Made by a program: the position numbers and the translations under genes | The notes under the pieces: generated by a model | Told to the model about the DNA's origin: nothing | What the model saw: the letters and a program-made list of their open reading frames with translations, nothing else | Databases searched by the model: none | Assembly: GCA_963783195.1 (NCBI GenBank) | Contig: CAWAMV010000003.1 | Location: 1 to 64,000 of the forward strand | DNA from: Croceibacterium_B sp963783195 | GTDB taxonomy: Bacteria > Pseudomonadota > Alphaproteobacteria > Sphingomonadales > Sphingomonadaceae | Direction: 5' to 3' | DNA: 64,000 nt | Shown: piece by piece, positions 57,923-64,000 of the stretch | Layout: each line of letters opens with the position of its first letter | How positions within the stretch are numbered: position 1 is the first letter of the stretch

Positions 57923-58333
57923 ATGCGAGCCCTGTCCGACATCGCCGAGGAATTCGAGTTCCTCGATCCCGACGAACGCTATCGCCTGCTGATCGAGCTC
58001 GGCCGCGAGCTCGAGCCGATGCCCGCAGCGCTCAAGACCGACGCCACGCTGGTGCGCGGCTGTTCGGCCAGCGTCTGGGTCTATCCGGTCGAGCAGGACG
58101 GCCGTCTGCACTGGCTGGCCGACAGCAACGCGGCGATCACGAAGGGCATTGTCGCGCTGGTGCTTTCGGCAGTGCAGGACAGGCCGGCGCCCGAAGTGGC
58201 CGCAACGGACATCGCCGCGGCGCTCGAACCCTTCGACCTCAAGAACCAGCTCAGTTCCAACCGTACCCAGGGCGTGCCCAACATGATCGCGCTGGTGAGG
58301 GAGACGGCCGGGAGGCTGGCCGCCGAAGGCTAG
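57923..58333 (+). CDS. sufE: SufE-family Fe-S assembly sulfur acceptor
   Basis: A 136-residue protein that takes persulfide sulfur from cysteine desulfurase SufS. The acceptor Cys is C47 in LVRGCSASVWVY. GIVALVLSAV and SSNRTQGVPNMI fit the family. ATG 57923 begins MRALSDIAEEFEFLD; a start at 57782 would add a poorly coding extension. Its TAG overlaps the stop of the convergent lipoprotein gene (CTAG). Confidence 0.92.
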   Translation: MRALSDIAEEFEFLDPDERYRLLIELGRELEPMPAALKTDATLVRGCSASVWVYPVEQDGRLHWLADSNAAITKGIVALVLSAVQDRPAPEVAATDIAAALEPFDLKNQLSSNRTQGVPNMIALVRETAGRLAAEG

Positions 58334-58833
58334 ACCTTGGGGATCCGCGTGCACGTCAGACGATCGCCGTCGATCTGCAGCATGACCTGGCCCCAGTCGC
58401 CCTGCGGCTCGATCCACAGGTCGTCCATTCCCGCGCGCGCGGCGACCACCGGCTTGTTCCGCATCCACAGCGCCTCGATCCACGGCGCCGAGGGATCCTG
58501 CCCCAGGACGTAACCGTCGGTGTAGAGGTCCATGTTGCCGCTCCAGGCGGTGACGACCCAGCCTTCGGGCCGGTCCGACGCGGGCTTTTCGGCAAAGGTG
58601 CACTCGGCGGTTTCGTCCGGGATCAGCTTTTGCTCCCACGACTTGCCGCTCGTCCTCAGCGACGCGCGCTTCCCGAGCGGTGGCAAGCCGCCTGCGGGCA
58701 TCTTCGCCTCCCCGACGCGTGGCCCCCTGGCGGCGGTGGGTGCATCGTTCTTGCCGGCCTGCGGTGCCTCGCTGCCGCAGCTTGCCGCCAGGAGCGCGCC
58801 GCAGCAGGCGATGGCGAATTGCCGAACTCTCAT
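58330..58833 (-). CDS. Hypothetical lipoprotein
   Basis: A 167-residue lipoprotein: signal MRVRQFAIACCGALLAASCGS with the lipobox cysteine near residue 19. The mature domain has a Trp-rich region (SWEQKLIPDETAECTF, WVVTAWSGNMDLYTDGYVLG). GGGGAGGAAAG precedes ATG 58833. It diverges from rimP. Unrecognised. Confidence 0.75.
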   Translation of the reverse strand: MRVRQFAIACCGALLAASCGSEAPQAGKNDAPTAARGPRVGEAKMPAGGLPPLGKRASLRTSGKSWEQKLIPDETAECTFAEKPASDRPEGWVVTAWSGNMDLYTDGYVLGQDPSAPWIEALWMRNKPVVAARAGMDDLWIEPQGDWGQVMLQIDGDRLTCTRIPKV

Positions 58834-58961
58834 CTTGCTTTCCTCCCCACTCGCGCCTATCTCGCCGCCATCCCGACATTGGTGACAAGGTCTGGTGCTG
58901 GCGCCTCCGGGGGCCGGCCCGCAAGGACTTTGCCGCACCGATGCCGCCCGAATGGAGACGT

Positions 58962-59534
58962 ATGGTCGATATCGCACGCCTGACACAAGTGATCGAACCC
59001 GAGGCCCAGGCGCTCGGATTCGAGCTCGTGCGCGTGAAGATGTTCAACAACGGCTCGGAGGGCGACGGCGAGCGCACCTTGCAGATCATGGCGGAAGACC
59101 CGGCCACCGGGCAGCTGGTGGTCGAACAGTGCATGGAACTGTCGCGCCGCGTGTCCGACGCGCTCGACGCGAAGGAAGAAGCCGGCGAGGAACTGGTCGA
59201 GGGATCGTACCAGCTCGAGGTCTCGAGCCCCGGCATCGACCGCCCGCTGACGCGCGAGAAGGATTTCGCCCACTGGGCCGGACACGACGCGAACATCGCG
59301 CTCGTCGAACCGGTCGACGGGCACCGCAAGCTGCGCGGCACCTTGCTGGGCATGGAAGACGGCACGCTGACGGTCGAGGATCGCAAGCACGGCCGAATTG
59401 CGGTACCCTATGCGCAGGTTCACTCGGCGAAGCTGGTCCTGACCGACAAGCTGATCGCCGCCACGAAGCCGCTAGACACGAGCGGTGCCGACGAGATCGA
59501 AGTAACAACCGAAGAAGAGAAGGTCGAAGACTGA
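58962..59534 (+). CDS. rimP: Ribosome maturation factor RimP
   Basis: A 190-residue protein for 30S subunit maturation. N-terminal alpha/beta domain (LTQVIEPEAQALGFELVRVKM), C-terminal Sm-like beta domain (SYQLEVSSPGIDRPLT) and an acidic tail (TTEEEKVED). It is followed by nusA with a TGATG overlap. ATG 58962 was chosen over an upstream ATG (58941) because MVDIARL resembles relatives. Confidence 0.92.
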   Translation: MVDIARLTQVIEPEAQALGFELVRVKMFNNGSEGDGERTLQIMAEDPATGQLVVEQCMELSRRVSDALDAKEEAGEELVEGSYQLEVSSPGIDRPLTREKDFAHWAGHDANIALVEPVDGHRKLRGTLLGMEDGTLTVEDRKHGRIAVPYAQVHSAKLVLTDKLIAATKPLDTSGADEIEVTTEEEKVED

Positions 59535-61198
59535 TGGCCAGTCCGATTGCCGCCAACAAGGCAGAACTGCTCGCGATCGCCAACTCGGTCGCTTCCGAGA
59601 AGATGATCGACAAGGCGATCGTCATCGAGGCGATGGAAGAGGCGATCCAGAAGTCCGCCCGCAATCGCTACGGTGCCGAGAACGACATCCGCGCCAAGCT
59701 CGACCCGCTGACCGGCGACCTGCGCCTGTGGCGCGTCGTCGAGGTGGTCGAGGAGGTCGAGGACTACTTCAAGCAGGTCGATCTCAAGCAGGCGGAAAAG
59801 CTCCAGCCGGGCGCGCAGATCGGCGACTACATCGTCGACCCGCTGCCGCCGGTCGACCTCGGCCGCATCGACGCGCAGAGCGCCAAGCAGGTCATCTTCC
59901 AGAAGGTCCGCGACGCCGAGCGCGAGCGGCAGTTCGAGGAATTCAAGGACCGCGCCGGCGAGGTCATCACCGGGGTCATCAAGTCGGTCGAATTCGGCCA
60001 CGTGATCGTCAACCTCGGCCGCGCCGAGGGTGTCATCCGCCGCGACCAGCAGATCCCGCGCGAGGCCGCCCGTGTGGGCGAGCGCGTGCGGGCACTGATC
60101 AGCAAGGTGGAACGCAACAACCGCGGGCCGCAGATCTTCCTCACCCGCGCCGCGCCCGAGTTCATGAAGAAGCTCTTCGCGCAGGAAGTGCCCGAAATCT
60201 ACGACGGCATCATCACCATCCAGGCCGCCGCGCGCGACCCGGGCAGCCGGGCCAAGATCGGCGTGATCAGCCGCGACAGCAGCATCGACCCGGTCGGCGC
60301 CTGCGTCGGCATGAAGGGCAGCCGCGTGCAGGCCGTGGTGCAGGAACTGCAGGGCGAGAAGATCGACATCATCCCCTGGAGCGAGGACACCGCGACCTTC
60401 GTCGTCAACGCGCTCCAGCCGGCCACCGTCAGCCGCGTTGTGCTCGACGAGGACGAGGGGCGCATCGAGGTCGTGGTGCCCGACGACCAGCTTTCGCTGG
60501 CAATCGGCCGGCGGGGCCAGAACGTGCGCCTGGCGAGCCAGCTCACCGGGCACCAGATCGATATCATGACCGAGGAAGAAGCCTCGGAGAAGCGCCAGCG
60601 CGAATTCGCCGAGCGGTCCAAGATGTTCGAGGAAGAGCTCGACGTCGACGAGACGCTGTCGCAGCTGCTCGTGGCCGAGGGCTTCGTCGAACTCGAGGAA
60701 GTCGCCTATGTCGGGATCGACGAGCTGGCGACGATCGAGGGCTTCGACGAAGAGCTGGCCGAGGAGCTGCAGGAGCGCGCCAAGGAAGCGCTCGCCAAGC
60801 AGGAAGAGGCGCACCGCGCCGAACGGCGCGAGCTGGGCGTGGACGATGCCCTGGCCGAAATTCCGCATCTCACCGAGCAGATGCTCGTGGTGCTGGGCAA
60901 GGCCGGGATCAAGGATCTCGACGACCTGGCCGACCTCGCTACCGACGAACTCATCGCCAAGAAGCGCGAAGCGCCCCGCCGCCGCCAGCCGGCGGCCGAC
61001 GGCCCCCCGCTGCGGCGCGATCGCCCGCGGCCCGAGGACAAGGGCGGCGTGCTGGGCGAGTTCGGCCTGAGCGAAGAGCAGGGCAACGAGATCATCATGG
61101 CCGCGCGTGCCCACTGGTTCGAGGACGAGGAACCGTCCGCGGCCGAGGAAACGCTGGTCGCAGCAGAGGAGGCCGCCGATGCGGAATCCTCGCAATGA
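59534..61198 (+). CDS. nusA: Transcription termination/antitermination factor NusA
   Basis: A 554-residue RNA-polymerase-binding protein. N-terminal domain (about 1-130), S1 domain (about 135-205, with GEVITGVIKSVEFGHVIVNLGRAEGV), two KH domains (DPVGACVGMKGSRVQAVVQEL and LAIGRRGQNVRLASQLTGHQID), and C-terminal helix-hairpin-helix-like repeats. It acts at rrn boxA sites and in pausing. The start overlaps rimP; its 3' end overlaps the ylxR start. Confidence 0.95.
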   Translation: MASPIAANKAELLAIANSVASEKMIDKAIVIEAMEEAIQKSARNRYGAENDIRAKLDPLTGDLRLWRVVEVVEEVEDYFKQVDLKQAEKLQPGAQIGDYIVDPLPPVDLGRIDAQSAKQVIFQKVRDAERERQFEEFKDRAGEVITGVIKSVEFGHVIVNLGRAEGVIRRDQQIPREAARVGERVRALISKVERNNRGPQIFLTRAAPEFMKKLFAQEVPEIYDGIITIQAAARDPGSRAKIGVISRDSSIDPVGACVGMKGSRVQAVVQELQGEKIDIIPWSEDTATFVVNALQPATVSRVVLDEDEGRIEVVVPDDQLSLAIGRRGQNVRLASQLTGHQIDIMTEEEASEKRQREFAERSKMFEEELDVDETLSQLLVAEGFVELEEVAYVGIDELATIEGFDEELAEELQERAKEALAKQEEAHRAERRELGVDDALAEIPHLTEQMLVVLGKAGIKDLDDLADLATDELIAKKREAPRRRQPAADGPPLRRDRPRPEDKGGVLGEFGLSEEQGNEIIMAARAHWFEDEEPSAAEETLVAAEEAADAESSQ

Positions 61199-61931
61199 AC
61201 CGCTAGCGAATCCTGACACCGCCGGCGACGCCGGGCCCGATTCCGGGCCCGCCGGGTCCTGCCCGGAACGCCGCTGCATCCTGACAGGGCGCCACGCCGG
61301 GCGCGCCGAGCTCGTGCGCCTGGCGATCTCTCCCGAGGGACAGGTGCTGCCCGACGCGCTCGCCCGGGCCCCCGGCCGCGGCGCGTGGATCGGCGTCTCG
61401 CACGCCGAACTGCAGGAGGCGATGGCCAACGGCAAGCTCAAGGGGGCGCTGCTGCGCGCCTTCAAGGGCGGTCCGCTGGCGATCCCCGAAGACCTGGCGG
61501 AGAGAACCGAAACCGCGCTGCGGAAGACCTTTCTCGACCGGCTCGGCCTCGAAATGCGCGCCGGACGTCTTATCTTGGGCTCCGACCGGATCGCCAGCGA
61601 GGCGCGATCGGGCAAGGTCGCCGCGCTCTATCACGCAGCGGACGCAAGCGAGGACGGGAGCCGCAAGCTCGACCAGGCCTGGAGAGTGGGCGAAGACGCG
61701 GAAGGCACTGGCCTTTCCGGCGTCCGCCTGCCACTGGACCGCGCGGTGTTGTCTGTGGCATTGGGCCGCGACAACGTCGTCCACCTGGCGCTGGCCGATG
61801 CCAAGTCGGCCGAGCGGGTCGCGGTCCCGCTCCAGCGCCTCTTGACCTTTCTGGGCGCCGCCACGGCGACCACTGACACGTGCGGCACCCCTGCCGCGAT
61901 CCCCGATCAGGTCGGGGACACGCTAGACTGA
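61179..61931 (+). CDS. ylxR: YlxR (DUF448) protein fused to an L7Ae-like domain
   Basis: A 250-residue protein. The N-terminal YlxR domain has RRCILTGRHAGRAELVRL (31-48), with CPERRC before it. The C-terminal part (EDLAERTETALRKTFLDRLGLEMRAGRLILGSDRI onward) looks like an L7Ae/YlxQ-type RNA-binding domain. Genes of this order link nusA to infB in Alphaproteobacteria. ATG 61179 lies inside nusA and has AGAGGAGG upstream. Confidence 0.85.
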   Translation: MRNPRNEPLANPDTAGDAGPDSGPAGSCPERRCILTGRHAGRAELVRLAISPEGQVLPDALARAPGRGAWIGVSHAELQEAMANGKLKGALLRAFKGGPLAIPEDLAERTETALRKTFLDRLGLEMRAGRLILGSDRIASEARSGKVAALYHAADASEDGSRKLDQAWRVGEDAEGTGLSGVRLPLDRAVLSVALGRDNVVHLALADAKSAERVAVPLQRLLTFLGAATATTDTCGTPAAIPDQVGDTLD

Positions 61932-61954
61932 TTCTGAAGGACCGAAGAACGCAC

Positions 61955-64000
61955 ATGAGCGACAACGACGAAACCCCCCGCACCCGCAAGCCGCTCGGCC
62001 TGAAGCGGTCGGTCGACGCGGGCGAGGTCAAGCAGACCTTCAGCCATGGCCGCACCAACAAGGTCGTGGTCGAGGTCAAGCGGCGCAAGCTGATCGGCAA
62101 GCCGGGCGAGACGCCCGCGCCCGCGCCGGAACAGGTCGCCGAGCCGGCGCCTGCGCCTGCGCCTGCTCCCGTACCGGCCCCCAAGCCCAAGCCCGCGCCG
62201 AAGAAGCCCTCTGCGCCCGCCGGCGAAACGCCGCAGGAGCGCGTCGCTCGCCTCCAGCGCGAGGCCGAGGAGGACCGCCTGCGCCAGGCCGAGGAATCGC
62301 GCAAGCGCGAGGAAGAGGAAGCGCGCCAGTCCGCCGAGGACGAGAAGCGCCGCGCCGAGGAAAACCGCAAGGCCGAAGCCGAGGCGGAAGCCCGCGCCGC
62401 GGAGGAAGCCAAGGCTCCTCCCCCGGCCGAAGAGCCCGCAGCCGAGGAAGCACCGCAGGAAGCCGGAGACGCGACCCCAGCGCCGCGTCGCTTCACGCCT
62501 GTCGCCCGGCCCGAGCCCAAGCGCCCGGCCCCCGAGCCGGCCAAGAAGCGTGACGACAAGAAGCCCGGCGGCCGCGGCGCCGATGCGCGTGGCGGCGACC
62601 GTGGCGGTGCAGGCGGCGATCGCCGGCGCGGCGGCAAGCTGACCGTCAACCGTGCGATCAACGAGGACGAGGGCGCCCGCGCCCGCTCGCTCGCCGCGCT
62701 CAAGCGCGCCCGCGAGAAGGAACGTCGCGCGCACTTCGGCGGCCAGAGCCAGCCGCGCGAGAAGCAGGTCCGCGATGTGGTCGTCCCCGAGGCGATCACC
62801 GTGCAGGAACTGGCCAACCGCATGGCCGAGAAGGGCGCCGACCTGGTGAAGGCGCTGTTCAACCTGGGCATGATGGTCACCGTCAACCAGACGATCGACC
62901 AGGACACCGCCGAACTGCTGGTCGAGGAATTCGGCCACAACATCACGCGCGTTTCCGAAAGCGACGTCGACATCAACACGACCGAGGACCAGGATCCCGA
63001 GGAATCGCTGCAGCCGCGCCCCCCGGTCGTCACGATCATGGGCCACGTCGACCACGGCAAGACCAGCCTGCTCGACGCGCTGCGCGGGACCGACGTGGTC
63101 AGGGGCGAGGCCGGTGGCATCACCCAACACATCGGTGCCTACCAGATCACCACCAAGGACAAGTCGAAGATCACCTTCCTCGACACCCCGGGCCACGAAG
63201 CCTTCACGCAGATGCGCCAGCGCGGCGCCAACGTGACCGACATCGTGATCCTGGTCGTGGCGGGCGATGACGGCATCATGCCGCAGACGATCGAGGCCAT
63301 CAATCACACCAAGGCCGCCGGCGTGCCGATGATCGTGGCGATCACCAAGGCCGATCGCGACGAGTACAATCCGAAGCGCATCCGTGAGCGCCTGCTGGAA
63401 CACGAAGTCATCGTCGAGGCGATGAGCGGCGACGTGCAGGACGTGGAGGTCTCGGCCAAGACGAAGCAGGGTCTCGACGAGCTGATCGAGAAGATCCAGC
63501 TCCAGGCCGAACTGCTCGAGCTCAAGGCCAACCCGGATCGTGATGCCGAGGCGACCGTTATCGAGGCGCAGCTCGACAAGGGCCGCGGCCCCGTCGCGAC
63601 CGTGCTCGTGACCCGCGGCACGCTCAAGCGCGGCGACACCTTCGTCGTCGGCACCGAGAGCGGCCGCGTGCGCGCCCTGGTCGACGACAAGGGCAAGCAG
63701 GTGAAGGAAGCCGGCCCCTCGGTCCCGGTCGAGGTCCTGGGCCTCGGCGGCGTACCGCAGGCGGGCGACAACCTGACGGTGGTCGAGAACGAGCAGCGTG
63801 CCCGTGAAGTCGCCCAGTACCGCCAGGAAAAGGCGACCGAAAAGCGCACCGCGCTGGCGCCGACCAACTTCGACACGATGTTCGCCGGCCTGACCAGCGA
63901 CGTGAAGGAGTTCCCGGTCGTCGTGAAGGCGGACGTGCAGGGTTCGGCCGAGGCGATCATCAGTGCGCTGCACAACCTTTCGAACGACGAGATCAAGGTC
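61955..64000 (+). CDS. infB: Translation initiation factor IF-2, truncated by the window edge
   Basis: About 682 codons are visible and the frame is open to the end. An N-terminal charged, proline/alanine-rich and coiled region (to about residue 345) precedes the GTPase domain with G1 at 363 (GHVDHGKT), G3 (DTPGHEA) and G4 TKAD at 464-467, where NKID is usual. Domain II begins after about residue 545. IF-2 places fMet-tRNA on the 30S subunit. It ends the rimP operon in view. Confidence 0.95.
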   Translation, partial: MSDNDETPRTRKPLGLKRSVDAGEVKQTFSHGRTNKVVVEVKRRKLIGKPGETPAPAPEQVAEPAPAPAPAPVPAPKPKPAPKKPSAPAGETPQERVARLQREAEEDRLRQAEESRKREEEEARQSAEDEKRRAEENRKAEAEAEARAAEEAKAPPPAEEPAAEEAPQEAGDATPAPRRFTPVARPEPKRPAPEPAKKRDDKKPGGRGADARGGDRGGAGGDRRRGGKLTVNRAINEDEGARARSLAALKRAREKERRAHFGGQSQPREKQVRDVVVPEAITVQELANRMAEKGADLVKALFNLGMMVTVNQTIDQDTAELLVEEFGHNITRVSESDVDINTTEDQDPEESLQPRPPVVTIMGHVDHGKTSLLDALRGTDVVRGEAGGITQHIGAYQITTKDKSKITFLDTPGHEAFTQMRQRGANVTDIVILVVAGDDGIMPQTIEAINHTKAAGVPMIVAITKADRDEYNPKRIRERLLEHEVIVEAMSGDVQDVEVSAKTKQGLDELIEKIQLQAELLELKANPDRDAEATVIEAQLDKGRGPVATVLVTRGTLKRGDTFVVGTESGRVRALVDDKGKQVKEAGPSVPVEVLGLGGVPQAGDNLTVVENEQRAREVAQYRQEKATEKRTALAPTNFDTMFAGLTSDVKEFPVVVKADVQGSAEAIISALHNLSNDEIKV

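Noticed and set aside
59420..61615. 731-codon open frame on the minus strand
   Set aside because: It is the antisense shadow of nusA and ylxR, both well supported.
61907..63973. 688-codon open frame on the minus strand
   Set aside because: It is the antisense shadow of infB. The coding strand has all IF-2 GTPase motifs.

Overview
The window is chromosomal DNA from a high-GC alphaproteobacterium, most likely Sphingomonadales and near Erythrobacteraceae (inference). Evidence: a complete rrn operon ordered 16S, tRNA-Ile, tRNA-Ala, 23S, 5S, tRNA-fMet; genes for COQ9 and a ubiquinol-cytochrome c chaperone; an OmpA with a long polyproline linker; a MerR-linked beta-oxidation cluster; a Ku/LigD repair operon; and rimP-nusA-ylxR-infB. 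No phage, transposon, CRISPR array or plasmid function was seen.

Layout. 1-13.6 kb: the 5' part of a tRNA-Gly, then lipid and branched-chain acyl-CoA catabolism. A MerR regulator and acyl-CoA ligase diverge from a thiolase, a hydroxyacyl-CoA dehydrogenase/hydratase and an acyl-CoA dehydrogenase. A TfdA-like dioxygenase with a MaoC hydratase, small lipoproteins, a RidA protein, and an isobutyryl-CoA dehydrogenase with a frameshifted 3-hydroxyisobutyryl-CoA hydrolase follow, then a TauE-like transporter. 13.7-22.6 kb: OmpA, a Ku-MgtC-LigD operon divergent from a SRAP protein, a PQQ alcohol dehydrogenase, and a DUF1348-type gene broken by an amber codon. 22.6-28.4 kb: the rrn operon on the minus strand. 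28.6-36.9 kb: polysaccharide flippase, two-domain aspartic protease, Atm1-type ABC exporter, a module of two C-terminal-heme lipoproteins plus two membrane proteins, and a SulP transporter. 36.9-48.9 kb: HslV/HslU separated by an unusual permuted D-amino-acid-oxidase-like gene, BamE, respiratory-chain chaperone, YceD, antiporter, SSB, FeoAB, COQ9, ankyrin protein, SCO, YcgN and a YgjP-like peptidase. 48.9-58 kb: TonB receptor, two small membrane proteins, RibD/RibE, and a phage-shock-protein locus. 58-64 kb: SufE, a lipoprotein, and the rimP-nusA-ylxR-infB operon, with infB running off the end.

The most unusual locus is the psp region. PspF diverges from a textbook sigma-54 promoter. Downstream lie a 56-residue membrane peptide, pspA, pspB, pspC, and then five more short genes. 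Each of these five encodes one N-terminal membrane helix followed by a charged helix; four carry the same motif, R-x-x-V-[LV]-E-R-[IL]-[AV]-T-D, and the fifth a degenerate form. They look like a family of PspB-like paralogues in an enlarged envelope-stress operon.

Two genes are broken by single lesions (3-hydroxyisobutyryl-CoA hydrolase frameshift; DUF1348 amber), and feoB has a second copy of its last ~50 bp just downstream. These could be real gene decay or, for the two point lesions, assembly errors.
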